Assembly (NCBI GenBank): GCA_028724885.1
Contig: JAQYTJ010000038.1
Span: 1 to 61,665, forward strand
Reading direction: 5' to 3'
Origin: Bacteroidales bacterium
Lineage (GTDB): Bacteria; Bacteroidota; Bacteroidia; Bacteroidales; UBA932
DNA length: 61,665 nucleotides
The translations under genes were made by a program, and so were the position numbers. Shown here one piece after another: positions 1 through 10,187 of this stretch (its first letter is position 1; each line of letters begins with the position of its first letter). Under the pieces are notes generated by a model that searched no databases, was not told the origin of the DNA, and saw only the letters and a program-made list of their open reading frames with translations.

Positions 1-1
1 A

Positions 2-130
2 ACTTCATACGGAAAGGAAATCAGGATGATTCAACGCATGGAAGGAAGTGCGGAGATCATCACCGCAGACAGGAGTCTCGTCGGGAGGATCATAGAACCG
101 CTAATATCCATTTTCCGCTCAGGAATATAA
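2..130 (+). CDS. C-terminal end of an unidentified protein (partial)
   Basis: An open frame enters from the left edge and runs 42 codons to a TAA at 128-130. The residues are mixed polar and hydrophobic, ending in an amphipathic stretch around IIEPLISIF. I do not recognise the family. It lies 163 nt before the GLPGLI gene on the same strand. The frame is assigned only because it is open from the edge, so it could be chance. Confidence 0.4.
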   Translation, partial: TSYGKEIRMIQRMEGSAEIITADRSLVGRIIEPLISIFRSGI

Positions 131-293
131 TTTCGTCAAAATATCCTTCGGAAAGTTTTGATTCTAAAATATTTTTTTTATAAATTGCAAATGTCTTTAA
201 ACCGTTTTAGAAACCAATGTCTTATAGAACCTTATGATAATTACTATGTAAAAATCGGAATCCATTTAATCAGGATTTCAATTGAAAGTGAAT

Positions 294-1193
294 ATGAAAA
301 CCGCCGAAAGGACATTATTCCTAGCAACAGTCTTGAGTTTTATAATAATAGCAGACTGCCTAGCCCAGAATCCACAGAGACCTTTTCCTAACTCTGACTG
401 GAAGAAAACCGACACCCTCGGGGTAACAATAGTACGTATATCTTACGAAATGACTTTCAGAAAAGCTTTGAGTTTCAACTCATCTGAGATTGACAATGAC
501 ACATTTGGCATGAAGCAAGATTTCTCCGACCATGGTTACGCAACCGATTCCAGAATAATCGAAATTGGGAACGGAATAAAAAAAGATTACTCGCAAATCC
601 TCGAAGAAACGGAGCAGGAAAACAGAAAGATTACAACCGGAGCTGCGCCAAATCTGGCAAAACCAATCTATCCCTACGAATTTATCACATTGCAGGATGG
701 CCGGTTCATTACGACGGTAAGGTTTCTTAATATTATTCTGAGATATGAGGATAGCAGTGGGAAAATACAATGGGCGCTCACAGGGAGAAATTCCACGATT
801 GATGGCCTAAACTGCAGCGAGGCCACGACTCACCTCTGTGGCAGGGACTATGCGGCTTGGTTTTGCCCTGGTATCCCTATCGATGGGGGACCTTGGAAAT
901 TTCACGGACTTCCAGGAATAATCGTAAAGGTTGACGACACAGAAGGGCACTACTCATGGAAAATGACTGGGCTGGAAAAAGGTTCTTGGCCGATTTATGA
1001 AAAGCAGTACAACTTTCGGAAGTGTGACAAGGCGGAAGCCGAGAAGGCAATACAGAACATGTACGCTCATCCTTTCGCATTTATCAAAGCGATAGGTATA
1101 AAATTCCACGTGGTCGAAAACGGTAAGACAAGGGAGCCAGGAAAAGCTGAATTAGAAAAATCGTTCTATTATGACCCTTTAGAACTTGAATAA
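294..1193 (+). CDS. GLPGLI family secreted protein, copy 1
   Basis: A predicted exported protein of 299 residues. The N-terminus is a signal peptide (hydrophobic run LFLATVLSFIII ending near CLAQ). The frame also offers a TTG at 282, but the ATG at 294 sits right at the signal peptide and is preferred. The family motif GPWKFHGLPGII lies in the C-terminal half, with GSWPIYEKQYNF after it. GLPGLI proteins are Bacteroidota-specific, their biochemical role is unknown, and they are often found beside TonB-dependent receptors, as here. The next gene is a close paralogue with almost the same motif block, so this is a tandem duplication. Family call is firm; function is open. Confidence 0.85.
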   Translation: MKTAERTLFLATVLSFIIIADCLAQNPQRPFPNSDWKKTDTLGVTIVRISYEMTFRKALSFNSSEIDNDTFGMKQDFSDHGYATDSRIIEIGNGIKKDYSQILEETEQENRKITTGAAPNLAKPIYPYEFITLQDGRFITTVRFLNIILRYEDSSGKIQWALTGRNSTIDGLNCSEATTHLCGRDYAAWFCPGIPIDGGPWKFHGLPGIIVKVDDTEGHYSWKMTGLEKGSWPIYEKQYNFRKCDKAEAEKAIQNMYAHPFAFIKAIGIKFHVVENGKTREPGKAELEKSFYYDPLELE

Positions 1194-1318
1194 ATATGAA
1201 GAGGTTGCTTGCAATAATTGTTAAAACGATAACATTACCAGAGGTAGTTATTTACGTATAATTTAGCCACCGACGTGGCAAGCAATCAAAACTTACCACG
1301 TCTTAAATAAAGCAATAC

Positions 1319-2227
1319 ATGTGTATGCATTTTCTCAAAACATCCGTTGCCGTAATATTCATTGCGTCAACAAGCATTGCGTCAATAGCGCAGAACCCTT
1401 TCAAGCCAATACCTAACGAAGACTGGAAGAATGTTACGGTGCTAGACTCGGCTTTCATGAGGGTTGAGTACAAGATGACATTCCGGGATGCTCTCTTCTA
1501 CAAATCATCAAACAAAGAATTTCCTAAAACACATGTTTTCACTGATAAACAGTATGTCAGCGACATGCGAATAGTCGAAATCGGGAAGACATTAAGGAAA
1601 GACTATAGCCGGAATCTGGAAGAACTGGAGCAGGACAACCGCAAACTGATTGATGAGGGCAGAGACCCTCGGAACCTCGGAAAGAACTACGCCTATCCTT
1701 ATGAATATTTCGTATTCAACGATGGCTCGGTCAAGACAAATGCGAGGACGTTAATGAGCGGACCAATCATCCAATTCTCGGAGAGAGAAGATAAGATCGA
1801 CTGGAAACTGACCGGAAATTCAGCAGAAGTCTGCGGCAGGCAGTGCAGCGAAGCGAAAGCTCAGTTTCACGGAAGGGTTTTTTCTGCTTGGTTTTGCTCA
1901 GAGATCCCCGTCAGTTCCGGGCCTTGGAAACTAGGAGGACTCCCAGGATTGATTTTGAAAGCCGAAAGCGATGACGGTTCTTACAGATGGGAAATGACTG
2001 GAATAGAGCAAGGTTCATGGCCGATTTACGAAAAACAGTACAACTTTCAGAAATGTTCAGAAAAAGAAGCCGGAAAACTATTGGAGGACATCTATGCTCA
2101 GCCTTTCGTTTTCATGGGAAAGATAGGGATGAAAGTCATGATGCCGGATGGGAAAGGCGGAGTACGTTCCCCAGGAGAAACCGAAAACAGCATTTCTATG
2201 TACTACAATCCCTTAGAAAAAGATTAA
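1319..2227 (+). CDS. GLPGLI family secreted protein, copy 2
   Basis: A second GLPGLI protein (302 residues, or 300 from the in-frame ATG at 1325), 125 nt after copy 1. The signal peptide ends near SIASIAQ, then comes NPFKPIPNEDW, which parallels NPQRPFPNSDW in copy 1. The motif GPWKLGGLPGLI and the block GSWPIYEKQYNF are retained. Divergence is highest in the middle of the protein. Both copies keep cysteines near the motif (CGRQCSEA here, AWFC in both), which suggests disulfide bonding in the periplasm or outside the cell (inference). The stop is 3 nt before the next start, so the two genes are probably co-transcribed. Confidence 0.85.
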   Translation: MCMHFLKTSVAVIFIASTSIASIAQNPFKPIPNEDWKNVTVLDSAFMRVEYKMTFRDALFYKSSNKEFPKTHVFTDKQYVSDMRIVEIGKTLRKDYSRNLEELEQDNRKLIDEGRDPRNLGKNYAYPYEYFVFNDGSVKTNARTLMSGPIIQFSEREDKIDWKLTGNSAEVCGRQCSEAKAQFHGRVFSAWFCSEIPVSSGPWKLGGLPGLILKAESDDGSYRWEMTGIEQGSWPIYEKQYNFQKCSEKEAGKLLEDIYAQPFVFMGKIGMKVMMPDGKGGVRSPGETENSISMYYNPLEKD

Positions 2228-2230
2228 TTT

Positions 2231-3277
2231 ATGAATAGTCCAAAGATTATATTGCCCAAATTTATAGCATATTCAACGCTAGCCATTGCCATTTGCTCTT
2301 GCTCAATGGCGAGCAAACAGCCATCACTCCCATCTTTCGGCAAGGCCACGGAACTGAAAGGCAATGCGATAAACCTAGATATCGTAGGATTCTCCATGCA
2401 ATCGGCCATTGTCTCTGGAGATTATCTTGTGACACTTAACGCAGACACCAAAGAGACAATCGCCGTCATTGACATCGATGAAAATGAAATCAAAAAGCTC
2501 AGGACCTTCGACATCCCTAACTTCAGGGAAAGCGACAGAGCCTCACTTTTCAGCATAAAAGACAAAGAATATATCTGCGGGGTATCTATTTTCGACAAAA
2601 ACGTATATTATGGAATCACAAAAGACTTGCGTCTTGAAGAATTGAAGTCACTGAAAAAGGATATGTCAAGATATTTCTACGATTATTCTTGGGCATCCCC
2701 TGTCATGATGGATGACTCATATTTCTATTTCTGTGGAGCTGGCGATGACAATGTCTTCAGTTTGTACAGGCAAAAAGTAAAACATGATATTGTTCCCGAG
2801 ACAGTTAAACGCTTTTCCGAAAACAATCAGGGCTGCATTCCATTCCTTGGCAAGGCTGGAGGAAACCCATACAAAGGGAAGATAGTCTTTGGTTACAGAT
2901 ATTTCAAGAAAGTTCTATTCATTGATGCCCTGAAAAATAAATGTGAGTCAGTCTCTTTCGATGCCGAAGGCTTCTCTGAAGAGAAGGCGAAGAATTCCGG
3001 AAGAGACATTTTAGACTCCCAGAAAAATTATTATGGAGGCGATGTATTTTGTGGCAAGAAGGCTTATCTGCAATCCTTTGACGGGCTACTTTTCTATGAC
3101 TCCGCCTTGCCCCAGAGTTCCGTGATTGAAGTTTTCAGCAAGAAAGGCAGGCCTTTGGAGCGCTTTGTCCTGGACAAATATGGATTATGCGCCGTAGATG
3201 AAGCCCGTGGTCGGTTTTTCCTGATTACATACGGTAGCTCTCCGGAACTGTATGAGTATAGCTTTCGAAAAAGATAA
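2231..3277 (+). CDS. BF3164-like lipoprotein, probable TolB-type beta-propeller
   Basis: A 348-residue protein with a lipoprotein signal: hydrophobic stretch AYSTLAIAI then a lipobox-type cysteine (ICSCS). It starts with ELKG-type residues and contains repeated strand patterns such as GDYLVTLNADTKETIAVID and the SFDGLLFYD region, which match my recollection of the BF3164 (TolB_like) lipoproteins of Bacteroidales. Such proteins are thought to fold as six-bladed propellers; no function is established. It follows the GLPGLI pair by 3 nt and precedes the receptor-like barrel by 50 nt, so it is likely part of the same envelope cluster. The alternative is an unclassified lipoprotein with a propeller-like fold. 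Confidence 0.6.
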   Translation: MNSPKIILPKFIAYSTLAIAICSCSMASKQPSLPSFGKATELKGNAINLDIVGFSMQSAIVSGDYLVTLNADTKETIAVIDIDENEIKKLRTFDIPNFRESDRASLFSIKDKEYICGVSIFDKNVYYGITKDLRLEELKSLKKDMSRYFYDYSWASPVMMDDSYFYFCGAGDDNVFSLYRQKVKHDIVPETVKRFSENNQGCIPFLGKAGGNPYKGKIVFGYRYFKKVLFIDALKNKCESVSFDAEGFSEEKAKNSGRDILDSQKNYYGGDVFCGKKAYLQSFDGLLFYDSALPQSSVIEVFSKKGRPLERFVLDKYGLCAVDEARGRFFLITYGSSPELYEYSFRKR

Positions 3278-3327
3278 CTTTTTACATTGTCCAAGCCAAA
3301 TTTTGCCATTTGCCTTCATAATGAGCC

Positions 3328-5937
3328 ATGAAACGCTTGCTAGCATTGATCGTTATTATATGTGCTCTGGATTCGCTGAACCCGGTGCTTGGACAGAATG
3401 CCGCAACACTGAGGGGCAGGGTGACCTACGCAAGGTCAGGAGAACCTGCCATCTGCTACGTGACAGTGCTCAGTTTAAGCAGCAATGCCGTGATAGCATA
3501 TGGGTCTACTGATCCGGAGGGCAATTATTCGGTTGCCTTTTCTTACGCTGCCGACAGCGTTGCCTTGTCTCTTTCTGGGTTAACTGTCAAAACCTTGAGA
3601 CAGATAATTCCCAATTCGGACGGCACATACGATTTCAAGGTGGAAGAATCGCAATTGATGCTGGATGAGGTGAAGATCAAGGCGGCGAAGATTTCGCAGA
3701 GCGAAGACACCGTCTCCTACAACGTGGAATCTTTCAGGTCAAAGGAGGACAGGGTTATAGAGGATGTGCTGAAGAAACTTCCAGGGATTACCGTTGAGAG
3801 CTCCGGACGGCTGCTCTACAAGCAGAAGCCCATCTCCGGGCTGACAATCGACGGGATGGACCTTCTAAAGGGCAGATACGGACTGGCAACTAAAAATATC
3901 TCGCCGAACCATATCTCCACGGTGGAGATATTGGAGAACCATCAGGCAGTGAAGGCTCTCAAAAACCTGGTCCCTTCTGACAAAACTTACATAAATCTCA
4001 AGCTGAAGACAGCCTCGAAAGGTGTCTTTGTCATGACGGCCGCTTTAGGAGGGGGATATGGAGACAAGTGGCTCTGGGATGCAGAGGCTGCACCGATGTA
4101 TTTCGGACACTTGAGCCAGCACATTCTGACGGGCAAGACGAACAACATCGGGGAGGATTTGCGCACGGAGCTTCAGGATCTTACCTCTGAGACATATTCA
4201 TTGAACCCTGTCCTCGCATCCCCTACCCTAGCCTCTCCGCCTGACATACCGAAGGAGAAATATTATTTCAACACTTCTTATTCGGCATCGGTCAATAATC
4301 TATTCAGGACAAGAAAAGGCGATGACATAACCGTGAACGCATCTTTCCTGAAAGATAAGGAAGACAGGAATTCGGCGACAATGACGGAATGGATGCTGCC
4401 AGACTCATCCATCAATGCCATTGCCGAAAGCATAGGGAACCGGATCAGATATAATGAAGTCAATGCTGAGGCTGACTACAGGGTGAACCGCAACAAAATC
4501 TACGTAAACTTCAGAAATCTCTTTTCCGGAAAGTTCCAGGATGCGTCTTCAATAGTGAACGGCTTGGGGCAGGACTTCAATCTTGACCGATATAAAGGTT
4601 CAAGCCGAGTCTCTGTAATCAGCAGAAGCAATGAAAGAAATGCCTACGAGATGAATGCAAATGTCGAATATGAACATGCTCCTTACTCTCTCGAAATCTC
4701 TCCGGATGGGGACGGGCAGTATGTGGGAGCTGTTCAGAATGTAACGTCGGACGGTCTCAGGGCTTCGTTCTTTTTCGGAAGCCACATCAGCATGAAACTC
4801 TTTGGGCTGACGTTGGACCCTTCCCTGTCCACATCGTTCAAGAATAATGTTCTGGACAGCCACCTCAGTTTCCCCGGCGATTCTGTCCTGACGGCCAGGA
4901 CAACCAATGACATGAGAGTGAGCAGATTGCGGCTGTCGCCGACGATTGCGGCATCTTACAGTTCCCCTAATTTCAAATTCGGAATGGACCTGCCTCTGTC
5001 ATGGTATCTCACTAGCGTGAATGACAAGGCGACTCCTGCTGAAAACACTCGAAACAGAATATTCTTTGAGCCGAGGCTCAACATGCATGTACTGCCATCT
5101 GCCTCGACCGATTTAGCCTTCAGCTACTCGCTCATGTACTCGATGCCGGAAATATCCGCTCTCTACGAAGGCGTAGTTCTACGAAACTACCGCTCGCTGA
5201 CCCGATATAGGGCTGACCTTACGGAAGGGATAAGCAATAATTTCGGGCTAGGATTCAATCTAAAGGACATATTCAACATGTTTTTCATGAATATTGACGC
5301 CAGCTACAGGCTCACAAGCCCAAAAATCCTCTATGGCTACGACTTCAACGGAATACATTCGTCTACAATAACTTCCAGAACCAGCGAGCTGTCGCGCTGG
5401 TTGAGCCTGTCGGCAGAATTCAGCAAGTCGTTCTTTTGGAAAAACATGTCCGCGAAGTTAAATCTAAATGCCTCGTTCGGGAACTCCCCATACCTGATGC
5501 AGGGCATCACCTCAAGGGTAAGGAATCAGACATATTCAGGAAATCTTCATCTATCTCTGTCCCCATTCACATTCTTGGGCATCAACTACGATGGTGACAT
5601 GATGTATTCTTTGTCGAAACAGTCCTCCGGAGATGAGCTGGCTCCGCTCCTGACGGCATCGAACTCTCTGAGGCTGAATTTCAGGCTTCCTGCGGGGATA
5701 GGGCTGGAGGCATCTGGGGAACATTATTACAACGACTCCAGCGATGACAGGAACTTTTTCCTGCTGGATGCTGCCGCGACATATTCATTGAAAAAATGCA
5801 AATGGGAGCTCAGGTGCCTGAATCTCTTCGACACCAATGAATATGTCTACTCCTACCAATCCTACGGCAACAGTTTCTCATCCAGCTACCGCATACGTCC
5901 ACGCAGCTTCATCCTGAGGATGTTCGTGTCGTTCTGA
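3328..5937 (+). CDS. TonB-dependent receptor-like outer-membrane protein
   Basis: An 869-residue outer-membrane protein. In order: a signal peptide (to about residue 23, VLGQ), a carboxypeptidase-regulatory-like domain (LRGRVTYARSGEPA, about 27-110), a plug domain (about 120-235; DTVSYNVESF, VLKKLPGITV, LTIDGMDLL, VEILENHQAV) and a beta-barrel rich in alternating aromatic strands. The last residues end in F (LRMFVSF), as is usual for BamA substrates. I see no SusD partner next to it. The upstream neighbours are GLPGLI proteins, with which this receptor type commonly co-occurs. The substrate is unknown; it may handle the GLPGLI products or a peptide (inference). Confidence 0.8.
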   Translation: MKRLLALIVIICALDSLNPVLGQNAATLRGRVTYARSGEPAICYVTVLSLSSNAVIAYGSTDPEGNYSVAFSYAADSVALSLSGLTVKTLRQIIPNSDGTYDFKVEESQLMLDEVKIKAAKISQSEDTVSYNVESFRSKEDRVIEDVLKKLPGITVESSGRLLYKQKPISGLTIDGMDLLKGRYGLATKNISPNHISTVEILENHQAVKALKNLVPSDKTYINLKLKTASKGVFVMTAALGGGYGDKWLWDAEAAPMYFGHLSQHILTGKTNNIGEDLRTELQDLTSETYSLNPVLASPTLASPPDIPKEKYYFNTSYSASVNNLFRTRKGDDITVNASFLKDKEDRNSATMTEWMLPDSSINAIAESIGNRIRYNEVNAEADYRVNRNKIYVNFRNLFSGKFQDASSIVNGLGQDFNLDRYKGSSRVSVISRSNERNAYEMNANVEYEHAPYSLEISPDGDGQYVGAVQNVTSDGLRASFFFGSHISMKLFGLTLDPSLSTSFKNNVLDSHLSFPGDSVLTARTTNDMRVSRLRLSPTIAASYSSPNFKFGMDLPLSWYLTSVNDKATPAENTRNRIFFEPRLNMHVLPSASTDLAFSYSLMYSMPEISALYEGVVLRNYRSLTRYRADLTEGISNNFGLGFNLKDIFNMFFMNIDASYRLTSPKILYGYDFNGIHSSTITSRTSELSRWLSLSAEFSKSFFWKNMSAKLNLNASFGNSPYLMQGITSRVRNQTYSGNLHLSLSPFTFLGINYDGDMMYSLSKQSSGDELAPLLTASNSLRLNFRLPAGIGLEASGEHYYNDSSDDRNFFLLDAAATYSLKKCKWELRCLNLFDTNEYVYSYQSYGNSFSSSYRIRPRSFILRMFVSF

Positions 5938-6106
5938 AGTTCAGGTAAGCCGCCTGCGACAAGTCGATGCTCATCCTAGATGTGCACTCCCACAACTACC
6001 GCATATACTCTGACTTAACAAAATTGTCAAATCAGGGATAATTAAAAATTTCAGGTGCGGGGTGCAATTTTTTCTGAATTGGGGGTTAAATATTAAAATT
6101 CGTGTT

Positions 6107-6114
6107 TATATTTG
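6107..6114 (+). promoter_or_regulatory. Promoter -7 box for the porin/pot operon
   Basis: TATATTTG fits the Bacteroidota -7 consensus TAnnTTTG. A TTG lies at 6079-6081, but the 25-nt spacer is longer than the usual 17-23, so the -33 element is uncertain. It would give a leader of about 45 nt before the ATG at 6165. Confidence 0.55.
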
Positions 6115-6164
6115 CGGTCGTAAATATTTATGTTTAACAAATCCAATTAATTTTATGCGAGGAA

Positions 6165-7187
6165 ATGGTTAATTTCAGGAAAGTTTTCGCGATGGCGGTG
6201 GTTATGCTGTCCTGCGCGTCTATCCAGGCACAAGAACAAGTAGAACGAGATAGCGGTGGCTTCTCAGCAGATTTAACTGTCATACCGAGACTTGAAGGAA
6301 TTCAGTCATTCCCATTGGGCAGTGATGCCCGCAAAGACATTTCCTGGGGCAATTCTTCCCTTTACACTCTCTTCGAGGGCAATCTAAACGATCATTTTTC
6401 TTTCAGCGTCAGCAACCACTGGCTGGGCGACGATCCGGAGTGGCTCTACAAGAACACATTCTATTCCGACAACACCAACTGGCTGGACTGGGCGAACATA
6501 ACGTATTCGTTAGGCATTTTTTCTCTCACCCTTGGGAAGGACATGGTGACGACCGGAGGAATTGAATTCGACGATTACGATTTTGACGTTTACACAGATC
6601 TGTGTTCGGGCCTGTGGCAAAATTACTCGTGCTACCAGTGGGGTGCGAAAGCCGCCTTGGCGGTGCCAAGCCTGAATTCAACCTTTGCCTTCCAGTTTAG
6701 CACGTCCCCATTCGGAGAACATCCATTTGACAGCAAACGCTTCAACTATTCCCTCTCGTGGAATGGCGAATATGGTCCGTTCAGAACCATCTGGAGCTTT
6801 ACGGCTGTCGAAGACGAAAACAGGTCTTTGATTCCATTGGCCTGCCTTGGCCAGTCTCTGGAGCTAGGTTCTTGGACTTTGGGACTGGATGTGTTCAGCC
6901 AAGTAGGAAACGAGGAATACATACTCTCGGACGGGTGGACAGTTCTGCCTTCTCTTAGATTCGACCCCAGCGACCATTGGAGCATATTCGCAAAAGGAGG
7001 CATAGAGACCGTAACGGACTCTGATAAGAAGGTGAATGACAATTGGTTCGCTGGAATGGCCGCAGAGTGGTTCCCTCTTTCCGAAAGGAACTGGAGAATC
7101 CATGCTGCCGCATCGTACAACCATATTCTGGACACCATATTCATTACACTTGGCACTAAAATAGATTTGACTATCAGCACCAGATAG
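6165..7187 (+). CDS. Outer-membrane porin-like beta-barrel (OprO/OprP-like)
   Basis: A 340-residue protein with a signal peptide (MAVVMLSCASIQAQ) followed by regular alternating strand patterns with many aromatics (YTLFEGNL, FSFSVSNHWLG, LRFDPSDHWSIFAKGG). It resembles the phosphate-selective-porin-type barrels annotated in Bacteroidota. It is the first gene of the polyamine run, 36 nt before potA, so it may be the outer-membrane channel for the same solute (inference from position). It lacks plug and TonB features, so passive diffusion is expected. Confidence 0.6.
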   Translation: MVNFRKVFAMAVVMLSCASIQAQEQVERDSGGFSADLTVIPRLEGIQSFPLGSDARKDISWGNSSLYTLFEGNLNDHFSFSVSNHWLGDDPEWLYKNTFYSDNTNWLDWANITYSLGIFSLTLGKDMVTTGGIEFDDYDFDVYTDLCSGLWQNYSCYQWGAKAALAVPSLNSTFAFQFSTSPFGEHPFDSKRFNYSLSWNGEYGPFRTIWSFTAVEDENRSLIPLACLGQSLELGSWTLGLDVFSQVGNEEYILSDGWTVLPSLRFDPSDHWSIFAKGGIETVTDSDKKVNDNWFAGMAAEWFPLSERNWRIHAAASYNHILDTIFITLGTKIDLTISTR

Positions 7188-7223
7188 CCCCTTCTGGCAA
7201 GGTTGATAATAAATATTCATGAA

Positions 7224-8615
7224 ATGGAAAATCAAGAATATATAATCAGCATCCAGAACCTTAGCAAGTCTTTCGATGGAAAGAAAGTGCTGGATGACAT
7301 AAATATAAATGTAAAGAACGGCGAGTTCGTCACATTGCTTGGGCCTTCGGGCTGCGGTAAGACTACGCTTCTGAGGATGCTTGCTGGATTTCTTGCTCCA
7401 GACGAGGGGACGATTCTAATGGATGGAAAGGACATTTCCGGCACTCCTCCGAATCACCGTCCAGTGAATACTGTTTTTCAGCATTATGCCTTGTTCCCTC
7501 ATTTGGACGTGTACGACAACGTGGCTTTCGGCCTGAAGCTGAAAGGCGTTCCTGAAAAGGAGATTGACGAAAGAGTACGCAAGGTTCTTAAGATTGTTAG
7601 CATGACTGACTACGAAGACAGGGACGTGGAATCCCTCTCTGGAGGTCAACAACAAAGGGTTTCAATTGCCAGGGCCATCATAAACCGCCCGAAAGTGCTG
7701 CTTCTGGACGAACCACTCAGCGCTCTCGACCTGAAAATGCGCAAGGACATGCAGATTGAGCTGAAGGAGATGCATAAGCAGCTGGGCATCTCCTTCATCT
7801 ACGTCACCCACGATCAGGAAGAAGCATTGACGCTAAGCGACACTATAGTAGTAATGAATGAGGGCAAGGTACAGCAGATAGGCACCCCAGCTGACATATA
7901 TAATGAGCCAGTCAATTCCTTCGTTGCAAATTTCATCGGCGACAGCAACATATTCAATGGCATAATGCTGAAAGATCGAAGTGTCTCATTCATTGGCCAT
8001 GAGTTCGAGTGCGTGGATGAGGGCTTCGGCGAGCATGTTCCCGTCGACGTGGTAATCAGACCTGAAGATGTCTACATCATGAATCAGGATACCGGGGCGC
8101 AGTTCACTGGAAAAGTCACTTCCTGCACGTTCAAAGGCGTACATTACGAGATGTTCGTGAATACTGACGATGGCTTCGAGATTCAGATTCAGGACTATAA
8201 TGCCTTCGAAGTTGACAGCAGGGTGGGAATGCTCATCAGGCCGAATGACATTCAGGTGATGAAGAAAGATCACGTGATAAACCGTTTCGAGGGGCAGATG
8301 ACAGATTCCTCTCACGTCAACATTCTCGGGGAAGATTTCGAATGCCCTGAAACCGGCTTCGAAGCGGGAACGAGAGTGGTAGCCGAAATTCCTTTCGACA
8401 AGGTTGACCTCACTGACGAGCAGAGTGACGGAACGCTTTACGGAGAAGTTCACGCACTGCTTTATAAAGGTAATCATTACCACTTGACAGTCAGAACCGA
8501 AGATGGCGATGACATATTCGTGGACACTAACGATGTCTGGGATAAGGGAGACCTTGTGGGAGTAAACTTCCCAGCGCAGGACTTGATCATCAGGAAGAAA
8601 GATGAAAACGTATAA
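7224..8615 (+). CDS. potA: Spermidine/putrescine ABC transporter ATPase PotA
   Basis: Cytoplasmic ATPase that energises polyamine import. Walker A is GPSGCGKTT, the signature is LSGGQQQR, and Walker B is [13 protein letters not shown], followed by the H-loop YVTHDQEEA. The C-terminal part is about 100 residues longer than in enterobacterial PotA (463 against about 378 residues) and looks like two successive TOBE-type units (first around [11 protein letters not shown], second after [11 protein letters not shown]). The ATG at 7224 is chosen over an upstream TTG at 7203 because the conserved N-terminus begins just after it. It overlaps potB by 14 nt. Confidence 0.92.
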   Translation: MENQEYIISIQNLSKSFDGKKVLDDININVKNGEFVTLLGPSGCGKTTLLRMLAGFLAPDEGTILMDGKDISGTPPNHRPVNTVFQHYALFPHLDVYDNVAFGLKLKGVPEKEIDERVRKVLKIVSMTDYEDRDVESLSGGQQQRVSIARAIINRPKVLLLDEPLSALDLKMRKDMQIELKEMHKQLGISFIYVTHDQEEALTLSDTIVVMNEGKVQQIGTPADIYNEPVNSFVANFIGDSNIFNGIMLKDRSVSFIGHEFECVDEGFGEHVPVDVVIRPEDVYIMNQDTGAQFTGKVTSCTFKGVHYEMFVNTDDGFEIQIQDYNAFEVDSRVGMLIRPNDIQVMKKDHVINRFEGQMTDSSHVNILGEDFECPETGFEAGTRVVAEIPFDKVDLTDEQSDGTLYGEVHALLYKGNHYHLTVRTEDGDDIFVDTNDVWDKGDLVGVNFPAQDLIIRKKDENV

Positions 8616-9387
8616 ACGTTCGGCTTGGGCAATGCCCTATTTCATATTCTTGGTGGTTTTCGTTGCCTTGCCCCTCCTGATGGTTCTGATCTATGCCTTT
8701 CAGGATCAGGCCAGCGGCAGATTCACGCTTGACAATTTCGCCAAGTTCTTCCAGAGAGGCGAAGACCTAAGGACGTTTCTATATTCAATAGAAATAGCCT
8801 TGATAAACACGATTCTCTGCCTGCTTTTGGGCTACCCTGCGGCATGGATAATGGCGAACTCGAAGCTGAACAAATCCAGCATAACGATTATGCTGTTCAT
8901 CCTGCCGATGTGGATTAATATGCTGATCAGAACCCTTGCCACTGTGGCATTGTTCGATTTCGCAAAGGTGCCGCTCGCACAAGGCGCATTGATCTTCGGC
9001 ATGGTGTATAACTTCCTGCCGTTCATGATCTACCCGATTTACAACCAGCTGAACAAGATGGATAAGGAATACGCTGAAGCAGCGACAGACCTTGGGGCAA
9101 GCCCCACGCAGGTTTTCACTAAGGTTACAATCCCACTTTCGATGCCTGGAGTATGGAGCGGCGTGCTGATGGTCTTCATGCCGACGATTTCCACATTCGC
9201 TATCGCTGAGCTGCTGACGCTGAACAAAGTCAAGCTGTTCGGAACTACCATTCAGGAAAACATCAACAACGGCATGTGGAACTACGGTTCTGCCCTGGCT
9301 CTCATAATGCTGGTGATAATAGGAATAAGCGTGCTGCTCTCCAATGATGACAGCAAACGCGATGATGAGAAAGGAGGCATGATATGA
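8602..9387 (+). CDS. potB: Spermidine/putrescine ABC transporter permease PotB
   Basis: An inner-membrane permease of 261 residues with about six hydrophobic segments. The first is [20 protein letters not shown]. The EAA loop that contacts PotA is visible as [25 protein letters not shown]. It begins inside the end of potA and overlaps potC by 4 nt (ATGA). The order A-B-C-D is the standard pot layout, so the assignment follows from both sequence and context. Confidence 0.92.
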   Translation: MKTYKRSAWAMPYFIFLVVFVALPLLMVLIYAFQDQASGRFTLDNFAKFFQRGEDLRTFLYSIEIALINTILCLLLGYPAAWIMANSKLNKSSITIMLFILPMWINMLIRTLATVALFDFAKVPLAQGALIFGMVYNFLPFMIYPIYNQLNKMDKEYAEAATDLGASPTQVFTKVTIPLSMPGVWSGVLMVFMPTISTFAIAELLTLNKVKLFGTTIQENINNGMWNYGSALALIMLVIIGISVLLSNDDSKRDDEKGGMI

Positions 9388-10187
9388 AAAAGTTTTTCGC
9401 TCAGGCATATTTATGGATCCTGCTCATCTTGCTCTATGCCCCTATCCTCATCATAGTGATATTCTCTTTCACGGAGTCCAAGGTGCTTGGCAACTGGACA
9501 GGCTTCTCTTTCGGGCTTTATCAGAATATTCTTTCTGGCAAGGTCGGGATGAGCTTCTTGAAAGCATTGGAGAATACCGTCAGCATAGGAATCCTTGCCG
9601 CCATAATCTCTACTTTCATGGGTAGCATCTCGGCAATAGGAATATATAATATGCGAGGGAAAAAGCGCAAAGCGATCATGTTCCTAAACGATATTCCCAT
9701 GCTGAACCCTGACATCATAACCGGTGTGTCATTGTTCCTGCTTTTCGTGGCTTTCAGCATCCCTCAGGGCTATCTGACAGTCCTTCTGGCACACGTTTCC
9801 TTCTGCACGCCGTACGTGATACTGTGCGTCCTGCCGAAACTTCGCCAGATGGATCCTAACCTCTACGAGGCTGCTTTGGACTTGGGAGCCACGCCTCGGC
9901 AGGCGCTGAATAAAGTCATATTCCCTCAGATAAAGCCAGCTATGATTTCGGGTTTCATTCTTGCGTTCACTCTGTCAATCGATGACTTTGCAGTGACCCT
10001 CTTTACGAAGGGCAACAAAGGCTTCGAGAACCTTTCGACGTACATTTATGCAGATGCGCACAAAGGTGGGCTGACTCCTGAGCTGCGGCCTATAATGTCT
10101 ATCATTTTCATATTCGTGCTGTTACTTCTTATAATTATTAATATTCGTTCATCCAGGAATCATAAAAAACAAGAAATAAGAATATGA
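9384..10187 (+). CDS. potC: Spermidine/putrescine ABC transporter permease PotC
   Basis: A 267-residue second permease subunit. It opens with a transmembrane segment (LWILLILLYAPILIIVIFSF) typical of PotC. The EAA loop reads EAALDLGATPRQALNKVIFPQIKPA, followed by the family motif FTLSIDDFAVTLF. It overlaps potD by 4 nt. It pairs with PotB to form the translocation channel. Confidence 0.92.
   Translation: MKKFFAQAYLWILLILLYAPILIIVIFSFTESKVLGNWTGFSFGLYQNILSGKVGMSFLKALENTVSIGILAAIISTFMGSISAIGIYNMRGKKRKAIMFLNDIPMLNPDIITGVSLFLLFVAFSIPQGYLTVLLAHVSFCTPYVILCVLPKLRQMDPNLYEAALDLGATPRQALNKVIFPQIKPAMISGFILAFTLSIDDFAVTLFTKGNKGFENLSTYIYADAHKGGLTPELRPIMSIIFIFVLLLLIIINIRSSRNHKKQEIRI

Noticed and set aside
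7203..7223. Upstream TTG start for PotA
   Set aside because: It adds seven residues with no family similarity, and an ATG lies just before the conserved N-terminus.
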